From: Atopsyche davidsoni
Taxonomy: Eukaryota > Arthropoda > Insecta > Trichoptera > Hydrobiosidae
Assembly (NCBI GenBank): GCA_022113835.1
Contig: JAILWY010000021.1
Location: 6,758,001 to 6,822,000 of the forward strand
Length of the DNA stretch: 64,000 nucleotides
Direction of reading: 5' to 3'
Shown: piece by piece, positions 1 to 33,089 of the stretch
Layout: the number at the start of each line of letters is the position of its first letter
How positions within the stretch are numbered: position 1 is the first letter of the stretch
Position numbers and translations under genes: made by a program
Notes under the pieces: model-generated
The model's database searches: none
Seen by the model: only the letters and a program-made list of their open reading frames with translations
What the model was told of the DNA's origin: nothing

Positions 1-3000
1 AGGTCCTCTGTCTTATAAAAGGAAATTAATATATATTCCATTTTAATCTCATGATGTATGTAAGTATACCTCGAGATATAGGAATAATTACATATTTGTT
101 AGTGCATTAAAAAAAAATGTAAAAATTTTGAACTTAAGGTAGGTTTATTTGGTGTTATGTCTTATTCATACGTTTTTATTTTTGTTATATAAATTTTTTG
201 AGTGCTTACTTACACTTTATAAAAATAATCTTTAAAATAAAACGACAGAAGAATATAAAATATATTAATTTGTATATAAGGTGAAGCTTCTTTGAATAAT
301 GGTATGAATTCACTTATATTCGTGTATTCACCTATATTCGAACGTAATGAATCTTCTATGTTGTGTCAGAGTTCGTGGGAATCTCTAACGACGTTAATAA
401 AAAAAGATAAAAAATAAAAAAAAATTATTCATGTATTCGAAAATGAGTGAAGCCCTGAGTACAAACGCGACGGGTGAAGTATTGTCACGGAATCGAGATG
501 TAGGCTGTTCTTTCAGACAAAGATACGGAATTAAAGAATTTTTATGAGTCTTTTCAATACAGTAAAAAATGAACGGAATGCTCGTAAATTGAGTAAGGTT
601 TATGAATTTTTATTCTTCATAATAAATAAATGTAAGTTTCTGTATAAGTGATATGTAACCATTGAGATAACTTTAATCATATATTATATTAGTCAATAGG
701 TAATACGCCTTATCAGGATTGAAAATCCACGGTTATATAACTAAATGCAACAATGTAATATCTCTAATCTATAATTAACGAATAACAAATATTTCCGAAA
801 AAATTTAAAAATAATCTTTAGGTTATAAATCTATCGCAAATTCACAAACATTGAGCATGTACGGTTTTTTAATTTCTTTGAACCATGAAGAAAAAAAAGT
901 AGGTTTTTTAGTATTTCTTTTTATAAGTTAATAAGAAATTGTAATTAATTATATTAAATCAAAACCAATTTCACATTTATTTTTTAATTTTACAGTTTCG
1001 TTACAATAATAGGTTTACAAACTACTAAAAAATTTAATAATTATTGTTTGTAAAAAAAAAATAGCAAAACTATTTTGAAGAATATGAATCTAATAATTTT
1101 TACAATAAAAACACTTTTTAGTAGAGCGATTTTACCAAAGTTTGTTTGTATAAATAAAGCTAAGTTATGTCAATAAGTAATATTTTTATACTTCCTAGAT
1201 AAAATATTTTGTGAATAAAAGAACATCAATCGGACGTTTTATGGAAGCGGAACTGAATTTTTTCCTATTTTTAGGACAGACTTTTATATTGTTAGTTGTA
1301 TGTATGAAAACAAAAACATTGACTTTGAAGGTTTGAGACCAAAAGCTGTCATTATTTTTAGTTTTCATGGCAGAAAATTGTTAGTACGTTGAATATTGAA
1401 AGCTCGTTTGGGCTTTATTTTTTCCCCATCTTTTGATAAAAAGAAAAAAAAAACACATTCTCAATGTGGTGCTTCCTACCTTAACAATTCCGGAAAATTA
1501 TTATGTTTATTCTATAATTATTGTATATTTTTTTCGAAGGTTTTTTTTTATTAAAAAAGTCGAAGTTTTTATAAATATCATGTGATTTTTAATGCTGGTA
1601 AAAGTGTAGGTTTACTTTGTTAATGAAACAAATCAATCGATTGTTGGGAGTTTTATTCACTATGAAAACATATTCTTAAATGAATTAAAATTTGCATTTA
1701 ATCGTTATAATACTCATTTTCACTCAGTGCTCAGTAAAAAGTAACACGATTCATAATTTTTTACATAATTTCATAACTTTTTTTAATAAACCATGTTGTT
1801 TTATATACCCAATGAATAAAAAAATATTTTTGTAATGCCCATAATGTCAAGACCTAGAAAATTATTTATTTCAGCATCATGAGTGTGAAAACTTTTCTTT
1901 TAAATTTTGATAGGCTTTTTGGGAGTGCTTGTTTATTAAAAAAATACCAGTTTTCGGGAGTTAAGCTCGTGAGGATTTTAAGCTACTTTTACGGTAAAGC
2001 CTGTAAAAATACTGAATTATTTGTAATCAATTAATAAAATCATTTTAAAAACAAGATATTTAAAATAACTTGTCAAGCAAAGAAGATTTTTGCCTGTTCA
2101 ATTTAAATCAATTAATTTATTTTATTGTAATATAACAGAAATTCAAATTCTTTAAAATCATCGTCACGCCTATGAGTGAAATCAAATGAACGTCTATAGC
2201 ATAGAACATTTATATTAATTAAATATTTATACTTAACTATTTCAAAAGATTTTAAAAGCTTATTTGTATTTTATAAATAATCCTTTTAGAAGCAGTCACC
2301 TTGAAATGTCAACTCTTGCTTCCTTATACAATTATACTCCAACAGATGGGTCCATCATTTGCTTTACGAGCGGTTCTTTCCATCGCTTCAGTGAATGTTG
2401 CAAAAGATCTTAGAACTTTTTTAAGCTATATTTATTTTGCATTAGTATTTTAATTACTACTTTAACAAAAAAATTCAATTGATTTTTTAAAATTATATAC
2501 ATAGTACCCCGATTCATCAGTGAATGAATTATTTATAAGCTTCTGTTTTTTCAGTAGAGAAAATGTGTTAAATGGAACCTCATATACGCACAATGCGTGT
2601 TTAATCCGCGTTTTTAGCATTTGCGTTTCAAAGGCTGCATCGGGGTGCTCTTGCTGAGTCTAAATAAAAATAAAAATGGTTTGTTGGTGGTGCGAAGGGT
2701 CCTTTGATCCCTAACGATGTCTCTCGCATAAGCAAACACGTTTTCCCATATGAATTACGTGATGCTCCGTGCGGGGCTGCGAGAGACAAATTCGTTTAAA
2801 AGTGTATTTGGACCGAGGCAATATAAAATTATTGAATTCAGAAATGGTGTCATGTAATCAGCCATCTTTGTATGTGCTATCACCACATGTAAACTTGATT
2901 TTTTGTAGACCTAGTTCCATTGATTAAGATAACTTATTCAGTTTATCGGAGAAAAAAAATACGTGAGAGTAAGATGATATAAGGAAGGGATTTTTACAAA

Positions 3001-4205
3001 GTTGCTTTTATACACGTATAAATTCGATTTTTTTTGATAATAATAATTTTACAAATAATTTTTTAACATTTGCTTTGTGATACTTTTTTTTAAAGCAATT
3101 CAAATGGATACACACTTTTAAATTTTACAACTTTGAGAATAAGGAATCGCCACTAAAGTTGCGCAACATAACACAAATATTATTTCATTCGGTATCTATT
3201 TTATTAATGTTATTTTGTATGTAAAGACGTAAATGGAATAAATATTTTGTTTCTTTTGAAGTATTTACGTATGAAAATAAAAATGGTATTCAAAAGAATG
3301 TAAAAAAAAAACAATATGTTTTATATATAACATGAACAAAGGATTTTTCTTTTAATATCAGATTTTTTTAATAAAGAAAATCTTTGTAAATAATTTAATT
3401 CAGCAGATAAGAGATATCTACTGATCCAGGTACAAAAAGATTAAGAACGTATTATACCCACAACGAGTTTACATTTACAAAGGATACTTTTGATTCAAAA
3501 CGCAAATATTGTTGAACCACACTCAATTATAAATATTTTTTTTATAATTAATGTAAAATATGCTAGTATCTGAGTTTATAGAATATAAACAAACATATTA
3601 TAGTAACATACCAGATTAATGTAAGGAGGGTTGGAGTTATGCTTTTTAAAGACGTCCTATCAATACAACAATTGTACACCGTAATTTTTCGATCGGGATA
3701 GTCCTTTTGAGGAATAAAGTAGCGTGTTGGTGTTTTGCAGAATAAATTAGAAAACAACAATATCATTGAAAACTAGTGGTTCATCCAACGAGAAATTATA
3801 ATTTCGTAATTACTCAGTATTTTGAATACGAGTCACATCTCAAAGCAACAACTTTATCTAGTCGCCCAACAACTTTGACTTTGACTCCAAAATATCAAGA
3901 GGAAAGGCCTTAATGCGTAATTGTATGTTTCTTTGAAAACAGCACAATACACGAAACATTTGTCAAATATGCTAATACAATGAATTTCCTTCATAGTGAT
4001 TTAGACTAAGAATGTTTTAAACAAATGTATGAAATTATGAGTTTCAATAACTTATGATTTATTCCTATGACCTTGTAATTTATATATATATAATATAATA
4101 TGATGTATTATATAGTTTTAAGATTAATACTCTAGTTGTATTATCTGAATGATTTGTCAAAATTTAAAATATTTTCTCCTGACTGATTTATTTTCCATTT
4201 TATAG
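1..4205. other. AT-rich non-coding sequence upstream of the first visible receptor exon
   Basis: I see no convincing exon here. Open frames are short, with AT-driven composition and no recognisable family. By position it should be an intron of the receptor gene whose TM6 exon starts at 4206, because that exon begins in phase 0 right after an AG acceptor and TM1-5 must be encoded upstream. A GC-richer patch at about 2630-2800 does not translate into GPCR-like sequence on either strand. Confidence 0.6.
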
Positions 4206-21128
<16,923 letters not shown>

Positions 21129-21165
21129 GCTAGTAAATCATTGATATAGATTTTTATAAAAATAT

Positions 21166-21171
21166 AATAAA
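21166..21171 (+). terminator. AATAAA polyadenylation signal of the receptor gene
   Basis: First AATAAA, 38 bp downstream of the stop codon. A short 3' UTR is plausible; other hexamers further on cannot be excluded. Confidence 0.5.
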
Positions 21172-24100
21172 GTATTACATAATTTCATTTCATATTAAGT
21201 AAGTTTAATAATTTAATTTTTTATTCATAATTTAAGAATTAATAAGGTGTTAAAAAAATTTAAACCTCGTGAATTATTTTATTTTCTTTTCAAGTAATTA
21301 TTTTTAGAATGATAGATGAATTAAAGGATATGCGATACGTGTTTGTACCAAAATTGAATAGTGATGGAGTGTACTTGCCAAAGATACACGAATAAATTGT
21401 GATTTAAAATGTAATGAATAGAGTAGGCTTAAATAATATAATTATTAATATTAAATAAGTCAAATAATGCTAATTTTAATAATTAATTATTAACTCTAAA
21501 ATTTGCTGTTTTAATAATTACGTATACTTTATTTATGTCGTGTAATGAAGACCGTTAATTCTAGTTAAATTTATGCTATCAATTACTACAGCTAGACCTG
21601 ATTTTAACATTAATACAAAACCCGTTTTCAAAGAAAAGAATTGTGGTTTAGCTAGCTGCTTTCGGATGCCATCTAAAGTGAGCGCACCTCTTCGAGCACA
21701 CGTTACCAAGCATTCTTCAAACATAAAAAGTAATCTCTGTTGATAAAATAAACAAGTGTTGGTAAAAAATGAGGTCTATAAATCCACCGTTAAATTCTTG
21801 GAACTTTTAGTAATTTAATTGATATTTATATTTTATTAATCCTGCGATATATAAAATTAATTTAATTTATTAGTATTCTTATACGCGCAATTATTATTAT
21901 TTTGTCAAAACGCTTGATTGTGCGTCAATATTCTTCACTATTTTATTTCGTTTTGTAATTTTCGAATGAGAAATAAAGAGACAATTTAAATTGAATGATA
22001 TTTATCTTCAGGGCAAATTAAAACAATGAAGAGTCTCAGAATTTCGGCTGAAGGGTTCTTCCGACCCCTACTTGCGCATTTAATGAGGGTTATTAAGGAC
22101 ATGCCGCTTAAGCTCTATTCCTGAAATATAACTATTAATTTTTTTTTAATATATGAAGACTAAATTGTGTTTAAAAAAAGTATTTAAAAATACAAATATT
22201 TTATAATTTATATTAGCGATATGTTATCACTGTTTTGATATAAAAATGAGCCCCTTTTCAGATTTAAGATTTAAATCATAGTTTATTAATTTATTAGTTT
22301 ATCTTTTCTATCAATCTTCCCGTCCAAATTGAATTTGATTTTATAACAATTTTTTTTTTCAATTTAAAGAAATTTAAGAAAAAACGAAGATCCTGAAAAC
22401 AGATCAAGAAGTACAGTAAAACCAATGAATTTGAAATGGAAACTTGGGCCCAGTATCGTCATCGTATCAATACGAGTATATCTTTTCTCAAAGAACTGTA
22501 GGTGAAAACTTATTTAATTAAATATAAACTTTTGAAAAATCTATGAGTTAAATGTAAAACTTATTTCGAAAAATAATTAATTACATGTTTATATATTAAT
22601 AACTAATCTATTATAGAAGCAATTGCGATACAATTTCATTTTGTTTCTTTCTGCTTATGCAAAAATAATAACGATTGTCATTTTCTTGAAAAAACATATA
22701 TCAACCTAATTTTTCATTTGTCTTGCGTGCGATTTTTTTAATCATATAAAATGTTTGCATGTTCGAAAGCAATATACATTTTTTTAAATTAAAATAATCT
22801 TCAATACATTAAAAGTTATTTTAAAAATTTCAGGTAATTTAGGTGCTCATCGAAAGTTTGGTTGAACGGCGCGATGTGGTCTGTGTACCGTGCTAATTGA
22901 AAAAGTTACGAAGTGGACCTTATCTCTGCTATATATTGTTTTATTTGAATTAACCATTTCCTATTTAGTAAACACATGCCATTTAATTTATAACTTCATT
23001 CAACTCGAGTTGCTAAATCCGTTATTTGAAATAAATTGGAGATTTAAGACAGATTATCTCTTAGAAACAAGATAAGACGGAAAAGTTACGAGCAAATACT
23101 TTGTTGCAGAAAGAAATTTATTTGCTTTAAAGGGTTTAAGAAAAGAGTAATTAAAATGTGTTTTTAATGAAAATATTCACGTTCAAAATAATTTTAAAAT
23201 ATTTACGAATAATGTTTTAAAAGTTTACGAAAATTTGAAATGTCTATCAAAATGCCTCAGGCGGTTTTTAAATTGGAGACTTTTGTCTGAAATTTTATTA
23301 TGGCAATGTCATTTTTATTTTTAACATAAATATATATTTAGTGATATTAATTTAGCTTTATTCAAATAAAAGTGAAGTTTTGAAACTATTCATATTTCTA
23401 GCAGATTGAATTTATTTGATATTGGCTTTATTGTATAGAATGAACAATGATCGAATATTAATTAAGCTTTCGTAACAAGTTGAAAACATTGAAAGAAAAA
23501 CATTATTTATTTATTTCTAAAAAAAATATATATATATTATTTAAATACATTATAATTTTTTTCATTTATTTAGATAAAATAAGTTAGAAGGTAAAATTTC
23601 ATTAAGATGTATTTATAAACAGTAAAAAAACATTTGTTTTTATTGAAAATGTAAGCATAAGTGATCAAAAGCGTTTAAAATGACGAAGTGTTTGATTTTA
23701 GTTGTGATTTGCTTGTGAATGGCAAGTACTCTGAGAATTAAATATTTGTATCTCTTTGTGGAAAACCCCATGCAAAGTGTAAGTTAATAAGTCTGAATAG
23801 ACTAATCTCATGAAGCGCGAAAGTAAAATGTAAAGAAACTGAAGGCTGACTGAGTTAGTAAGCTGAAATCATATTATTCCAAAGTAATTAAAAAATTCAC
23901 TGAAAGCTTTGCTGTTCTTGCCATAAAGCAATATTTTTAAGAATATATTTTGATTTTTTCTTTTGATGGTTGGATATTGAAATACCTGCTTAATTTTAAT
24001 TTCAAAATATATATACATAAAAATGATCAAAAAATTAAGTATTAATACACTGTTAAAACTGGTTTCAAGCCAGGTTTATTTTGATATTCCCTTAGTATAC

Positions 24101-27100
24101 TCACTTTCAGAACGTGGTTTCTAAAAACCATTTAAATTTTTTTATTTATATTTTATCGATTTTTAAATTGGTTTCGAGTAAAACAGTTAAAAAAAAATCT
24201 TTATTAGACTTCAGTTAAATATAGTTTTTATAAAGAAGTACAATAAAAGGTCAAGGCAACGTGCTGTCTTGTACATAAAATACTTTTAAATAATTAAATA
24301 TATTCTCAGCTTATCTAAAATAATTTTTTCAAGTAACTATTACCTTAATGTATTGTTAAAATATTGAATTACTTAAGTAAATGAATAGGTATTTTTTAAA
24401 ATTTGAATTTGCATTAAAAATATCAACATTTTCTGCATATTTATGAAACTTACTGAATTTTCGCCAGAGTGAAATAATTTTCCGAGGCAGCAAGTGTCAA
24501 TTGAGAGAATCAACAAGTACGTGACCATTTAAAATTAAGGCAATAGTTTTCAGTCTTTATTAATATACTTTCATGACCTAAGCAAATATTATTTAACTTT
24601 TAATGGCTTTCAGAGAGATCCCTATTATATATTTAAAAACAAACAAAAAAACTCATCAGACATAAATAAAAGAATTAATAAATTGCAGATATACCTTCTA
24701 AAAGAGTAATGCTGTCATCTCTGAGCTATTGCCAGAAGATTTTTCACGATTTGGCCAACTGCATCCAAATATGCTTAAATCTATTTTTTAGTCGAGTTTA
24801 GTCCTTTTTACAGTCTCAACCGCGGATTTTGTTTAAAATAATATTTGTCTTTAGTCTTGTTGTTTCTTACAGGCCAAACAGACTCACAATTTACATTAAC
24901 TGACGACTGATTTGTTGATACAGTGCTTCTCTAGACTAAGAGATTAGGCAGATATTTCATATTTATTACAAATAAAATTTCAACGGCCTTCTTCAACGAT
25001 TATCTCTTCCCATTTTTAATGAATTATTTTATACTATTTAAGTGCACACTATTTACGATTGCGGCATTCTGGTGATTCTATGTAAAAAAATCTAGTATAA
25101 ATAAACTCATAGAATTGGTTATAAAATATATGTAAATATGTTGGTTTGATCTTATTACATGAAATTAAAGCTGAATATGTGAGGAAATTTCTAGTCCGTT
25201 CTTAGTTCTCGCAGAAGTTAGTCGCTGATGGCTTCTCGCTTGTCGTGACTTGGAAACTTACTCCGGTAACTCCTCTACCAATTTCTCTACCCCGACAGCA
25301 AGCTGAAGGCAAGCTAAGTCGCTTCAGATAAATCTGAGCAATATGGGATGCTTCAAAACACGCTGTATCGACCGAAAAAAAATTGTATTTTTAACGTAAA
25401 AGAATGTGAGCACATTATGGTTAAATTTGCATTTCTCAGTTACCCAAAAAAGTTGATGATGACTCATTGCAATCGATATAGAGTGCGAAACATAAATTGA
25501 AAGTATACAATATTTTTAAATTTCATAATTTTTGTTGGTTTATAAAATATTGTCATTATTTTTAAAAACTACAGAAAATAAAATCTTCATTCCAAAAAAA
25601 CACAATCAATTATTTTCTATCACAAGTTATTTTTAAAACCAACCCTATATATATTTCTTACTGTCCTGTAAGCTTTATTAAATATCTGAGTATTCAGAAT
25701 TTCATTAGTTACTAAACTAATTTGGAATAGTCTTATTGAATTAAGTTATGCTTTGAATTGTATCATTTATTCATATTGACAAGTGATGGGTCGAAAAATG
25801 AGAAATAGTTGAGAAGTAGTACATTGCGCAAACGAATGAAGCGGCAACTTTATATAACTTTGCTGTTGATTTTTGAGTACGGATATATAAACATTGTACT
25901 TTTAACTTTTAAGATTAGATAATCGAATTAAAATATTGTATTTTACAGTAATTTTTTTGTACAAAAATCTTTTGAAAAATATATTGCTAAGTTTTTTAGT
26001 TAAAAAGTTTTGTTCCTTTAGTAGTTTATAGTTAACATTACTCTGACGATAAAGAAACGAATTTGGCTTTTTAAGATTTTTCACTTGTGATTTTTACATA
26101 AAAAATTTAGACAAAAGCTATGACAAAACTACTTACGAATTTCACGCACGAAGTCTTTACACAAGCTATTATATAATAAAGTTTTGTTTTCTATAAGAAA
26201 CCATCTCGCTATTTTAATAATTAAGGTGAATAATTTTCTTATTATAAATAATCTTTTGTGTTTATAGAAAGTAAGTATTTATTTATTTATTGGGGAAATA
26301 TACTCTTGTATATAATAAACATGTAAATACTATCAATAAGATAGTAAATATATAATATAAATAAATGTATAATAGATGTAGTACCTTAAAGTAAATTTTG
26401 TATCTCTAAATATAATTTATTTTATAAAAAAATTATTTATAAATATTTTATTGATATATTATAAAAAAAAATGTGTTACCTTTGTATATATATTTACTAA
26501 CATCCCGTGATATTGATTGATGGATTTTTTTATTTCATACAGTATAATAAATAGCGTGAAATGTCCATTAACATGTAATCGAATCTTAATTTATAGTTTT
26601 TAAGTAAATTTTAAATAATATATAAATTTGAAAAATGAAAACCTTGTATATTATGCTAACTGAATAAATGAAATTCACAAATCATTTAAATATTATATTA
26701 ATTCTACTTCCCATTTATCCCAATAAGCAGAATCGATGGTATAAATAATGGTCTCAACTAACGTAGGAGTTCAAAAAAATTTAATCAACGGTTATATAAA
26801 GATTAAAAATAAATCACATGCAATACATAAAAAGTCATTCGTAATAATCTATCGTATTATGTAATAAAAAAATCTAAATTATTTTAATCTCTGTCAAAAA
26901 TATTGAATGCTAATAGACATTTAAAAATAGCCTGTGATTTTTATTTGTTTTAAGAGTTAAACTATTGTAATCTCCCAGTTACCTGTCTTATCATATTTGT
27001 TGTTTATTTGTTTATTACAAATTAAACAAGTCTACGGTGGTGTTAATTTATTATTGTTTGCGCATGTAGACATTGCGATATTTCATTTAGCTCGAAATTA

Positions 27101-30100
27101 AAACAGGCATGTTAATTCAATTAGAAGATGTTTCCTTTTCTCGGCTGCTTTTGGACATTCGGGTAATGGAAGTTGATGGTTTGCGTGTAACTAACAATCT
27201 TCGGGTAATAATTGATGTCCTACGTACAATTTCTAATTAAGATTCCTATCTAACGCCACGAGAACGACGTATCATCGCAAGTAAACAGATGCTAAACACC
27301 CGTCGTTTGTCTTCTGTGTGGTATTGTTGGGGAAGGAATCCCCAAAACATGGTATACGTATCCAAAATTGTATAATTTATCAAATAATATATTCATCAAA
27401 ACAATTTGTACAAAAACTTTCTGTTTGTATTATAAATCGTATTTATTTTAAACTAGATGATGTGTTGACTTAATTTATTTTTAGTTGAGCACGCATATTA
27501 CACAAAATCTTATATGTAGAATTTCATGTAAGTATTCTCAAAGTTGAGGATCGTTTAAAGATATGAATGATAATATTATTGAAAACATAAACAGTAACAA
27601 AGCGCTTAACGTAAAAACCGCACTAGTAACATAATTAATTTTGTACAATTTTGTATATTTATTTTATGAAAAAATATGCTACACAATGGTTTTTCGTGAT
27701 ATATGATATTTTTTATTTGCGAAGAAAGCCTAATAAACTAACATTCATGACCGGGGAATACACCATTTACCAGAAATGGAGAAACTAGACTTCAGGCCTT
27801 TCAGTGCGGACCCTCAGAGGAAATAAGAAGCAATAACAGTTTTCTTCTTAATAACGATAGTTAACTGTTCGGTTCACGAGCTGAAAGATAAATGAATCCT
27901 GTAAGCGGTCTTGTGTGTTTATAACATTTCTAATAGTTTTTTTTAGGGTAGCTGTTAGGTTAAGCCTTGAGTCATCTTAACGTTTCATAACCAAAAGATT
28001 GGCACAATTACTTACTCTCGAGTCTACTCAAGTTAAATCCCGTAAAGAGCAATCAGTGTTTTTTTATTTATTAAATAAATTATTTAAATTATCATAAACA
28101 CAAAGAAAATGTTTGTACTAAACGAATCTCACAAGGTTGGAAATTAATAAATGTTAGTTTAAGGTGCGTAACACGTATTTTCTTAAAGTGACATTTATTC
28201 AAAGGTTGTCGCATTAGCATAAACAAAATTTATATTTCTGAGCTAAATTGAATACAGACGTGAGTTTTGCTAATTATAAGCGTGAGTCCACTGCCTTTAT
28301 ACTCAGGGGTAGACGGCCTGAGCCATTTGGCCACCAAGGCAACCCGCATAGAATTTTATAGCTTCTCTATTGTATGTGTGACAAAGAGACTAAGAGATTT
28401 CAGATTCATATTTCATACCTAATGGCCTCAAGTAACGTGTCCCGTACGTAAAGCCATTTCATTTCTTATTATAATGCCAACACATACTATACAAATATAT
28501 AATACATAAAATATCGGTAGAAGGTATTCATCTTCTTTCGTTATAGAATGGGCAGAAAATTTCTTTGTCTTTTATAAAAATGGTTCAGTTCAATTTCCGG
28601 ACTATTTTCTCTTTTCATTTATGTCTTAGGTTTCTTTAACAATCTCTAAGGATAAATATATTTATTTGTCATAATCATCTTGCTTCTCACACAAAAATAT
28701 TGTTGTAACATTAAAAAGATATTGAAACTGACTTCCGAGACTAACAAGGTCCTATCCTCCATAAGCAAATAGTACCAAAAACTGTTTTTGGAAAATAAAA
28801 AAAAAGAAACTCCAAAATAAAACAAAGTAAAATTTCTTATTTCTTGTATACAACAAGCCAAAGGCAGAACGTATCAAAATTAATAATCCAACCCTCAGCG
28901 TTGTTTTATAAAAAAAATAATCTCTTCTTTTATTTTTAGGATAATTAATATTATAATTTTTATATTAATATACTACTAGAGTCAAAATAAAAATATATTT
29001 GTTGGAGATGTTGTAGTCTGTTAAGGAAATAAACGTAAATTAATCTGTGTTAAAAATAATCGGGCGAGGACAATTTATCTATTATTTATATACATGTATA
29101 AAATCTACCTGAGTAAAAATATATAACATAACCAATAACTAAATAACCACAATAAAAAATAAATTCTGAATACTAATGAATATTTATTATCCTTAAAAAC
29201 AAAGTCATATGATCCATATTTATTTTTGATTGCTTTTTTACTAAGAACACGATAGTGAAATCGATATCCTGTATAGGTAAATATATTTTATTAGATGATA
29301 ATATTACAAATAAACAATGAATTCACATGAAAAACCAAAAAGAAAGACTGACTTAAAATCAATAAACAGTTTATTATTTCTGAGGGAAACTCAAATAAAT
29401 GTTGAAATTGTTGTTTGAGATAAAAACGTCTACCAATAAATAATAAAACATACATCCTAGTGGCGTTATTTGATTGTTTTGTCTAACGAAATAAAATATA
29501 GCAGAATAAAAACCGCACAAACCAAATTGACGGATATAAAAATAAATATTCACTGTACGGGCCTTGAATTAAATATTACGGATTTCTTGGTGCGCCACAT
29601 TTATGAAATAAAATAAGATAATCTCTTTTTCCTCGACTGGAGTTGTATTTTTAAAGAGATGTCAGATATTTAATCAGTAGTTCTTGTAGGACTAACGCAA
29701 GCGACTAAACTGACCTTTCCGAATTATCCCCAGAGGGGTTGTTTAGTGGAAGTCAGCAGGGAAGTTTGTTTCGTCCATTGTTGAAACGTACTAACCTCCC
29801 CTTTGCTCCCCAAATTCAATTTAGACCGTAGACAGGAGCGCGGGATTTACGGATTTGTAATTTTGATAATTAGTAATCAATTTACCAATTTGAAATTAAC
29901 TTTTACACGAAATTGTAATTGATAAAGCTATTTCAATTTTTTTTACTCTTACTGGATTTTATTTGTACGCAGTGCGGGTGTATTTTGATTACCAAAAAGT
30001 TTATTTATTATCAGCGATAGACTGGTTTTATTCAAGGGCTTAGCCAGTCTGATAATTTGAAAAATGGTATTAATTAATTAATTTTTATTTAAATAAAAAT

Positions 30101-33089
30101 AGTGAATACAAGCGTTAATGTGATTAATTGGATAAGTATTAAAAATATTGTTTAATAGTCTTTTTAAAGGAGAACATATTTCACTAAGGGTGCCTGATGT
30201 AAATGACATAATTTTAATACTCGTGATGTGTTAATTGTTTGGTTCTGTGATTAATTGTTTTCTTCAGTCCAGACTTATTAAGAAAGTTTGTTGTATGTTT
30301 ATAAGATTTTAATAAAAAAGTAAGTAAATATTTCATTAATGAAGATTAATTTTTTACATCTGAGTTTTAAAACTACTTTTCAAATATTTACTCAGCTTGA
30401 ATGATACTTGTTTTAAAATATATATAAGAAGTAGAGCTTATTCAGTAATATTGTATACTACTAAAAATGCTATTGTTAAACTCAAAAGATTAAAGAAATA
30501 AGCCTGATTTTTCAGAACTAATATTTGATATGAAAAGCGTGTATAATATCAAAGGTTTTTAGCTTTTAATAATAAAAACTACTCAATAAATATTACTTTT
30601 TTGTTATTTTTAAATATAGGTTTAAGGCAGAAGTTTTAGAGTAGTTATGTGATTAAGGCTTTATTTAAAATGAATTTTAGAATTTATGATTTACTTGTCT
30701 AATATTTGCGTCAAATAAGTACAAGAAAATATTCCAAAGATAGACTGAATCCAAGTGGATAATTCTGCAGACCATTAGCCATTTTAATTTAGGGCGTCGT
30801 CCGGTGAATATTACTAAATTATTCAAGCTCTTCCTTACCAAATATCTTCTTTCTAAAATTATAAAAAAGTCTATTTTTTTATAACAGGTAAATGTAATTT
30901 TCATAGTCTCATAATTATTCGATTTTTAAAATATTTATAAACTTGTGATAGCCTAATTTAAAAAAAATTATCCGTTATTTTTTCCATGTATTTTTTTTTT
31001 CAGTAATTTTTTCCAGCTGTTCCTGTTTGATTAGATATAAATAAAACAAATATTTACTTATTATAAATTATAGTTTATCCGAGCTTAAAACCTACGTACT
31101 TGTGAAGCAAAACTAATTTAAACAAATAAAATCAATAGCGATTATTTTAATGTGAAAAGTTACTTTAAAAAAATTATAGTTTTATAAAAAATCAGTTACA
31201 CAAATTATACTCGGGTCGAAATAATATATTGTGAAAAAATTCTGATAAATTTTTAGTTTACCAACGTTTTACAAAGATGCGAAAATACTATTCTTACAGT
31301 AAATCCGAACAAAAGTCAAGGGATCGTTTTTGGTTTGCTTTATTCAGAATTACGTAGAATTGAGGTATCGATAAAACAGAAAAACTTAGTAAGTGAATTT
31401 GGGCTCAAGGCCAGCAATACTCAAATATTTTTATCACGAGACTCTTAAAACTGATAATAATTCCGAAGAAGCATTGATATTTTTTTGACGAACTGTTAAA
31501 AGTATCAACATGAATTTGATTTGAAATTTTCACAGTTTTATTTCTAGTTTTGACGCGAACAAATTATAATTATTACTATATTCAAACTTTAAATTCAATT
31601 ACAATTTGTTATCAGCTATTTTTAAAAATAAAGCTTAAAATGATTTTTTATAAAAATTAAATTATTTGTAAGAAATAAAAGTAACCTAAAAAAAATAATG
31701 TATAAAACAGTTTTTCTGTTTTTTCTAATAAATTAATTTTTGCATGGTCACAAATCTAGAAAATACATTGATTTTTGTATTCGTGTTGTACAGGTTTGTT
31801 TGTTTATTTAGTCTCTAGACACAACGCGGAGCCACAGCGATCTGCGAAACACCATTTGGAATCCACTGTTCCAAATAAAATAATAAATCCTTCTTACTTT
31901 AGGGCCATCAGACTTCCATTACCTCCAGGGCCACCCTCGTTTACGATAACGACAATCTTTCAGGTCTTCAGTATCTATTGGAAGATCATCGTAACCAATC
32001 GTCTCACGCAGAGTGGAGGCGATCACCTGTTATGGCACAGGTGAGCAGGTAGAGGAGCAGAAGGTGTTCATCGGATTTAGGGGCAAAACAAAAACATACT
32101 TTCATTTTATAAAATATAAACAAATATATATTTTTATGTAATGATAATTCAACTCTGGAAGTAATAAGTATAACTACACCAAGAAAATAGTTGGGGCATT
32201 TTCATCAATTTGCAATACTTCTTAGAATTTCAACGAATCTCTCAAAAAGCAATTAAAATGGTATGTATTGGTCTTGATCGATTTGGACGTTTTTTATTTA
32301 TGTCATATTCATTCTATAAATTATGATTTATATTGATTTTGTTAGACTTAATTTTTATTTTAATAAAATAACTGCCAAGGTAATGAAGTAGTAAAGTTTG
32401 TAAATTAATTAACTGTTAATAAATGTTAAATAACAGATTTATAAATGTTATATTATTTTTTACTAATAGCATAGCGATATTCATAAATTAGAAAACAGAG
32501 ATATATCTATCACGCAATATGTCTTTCGAAAAAGTGCTAAATAATTTTACACGATCTAATAAGTACAAATGTAAATTTTTGTGGAGATATTCTTAAATCT
32601 CCCGGAGCACAAGTAAACCATTTAGACCAGCTTCACTTATAATTGTTCTTTTACTATTTTTTTAGAAAGATTTCCTAAACTGCAATGTGAGAAGCACTTT
32701 AATTTTGCAAGGGGTCCTTGATTAAATTTAATTTAAGCCGCTGGTTTCTAAAAAACAAGAAGAAAAAGCAAACGAAAAACAGTATAGCGGAGAATTTTAA
32801 TGGTGAATTAAAGACTGAAAAAGATCCTTGTATGCTCGGGCATTAGTTCAGCGTTAGTCTCGGCAAACTTGCGGGGCTTTGAGAATTTTCTGGAGCATGC
32901 TATGTATAGGCTCGTAATACCTTAATTATTGATGGTTTAGAACCGTAGATTCTGTTCCTGTAGTAAAAAAGAATTCGAGTAATGGATTGATAAGATTTAT
33001 GGGATGTCAATATTTACTATAAAATTTATGTGTTTAAGTAAATGTTTTTTTCTAACTCCGACTGAGATTTACAGTCAGCTCTTTTTGTT

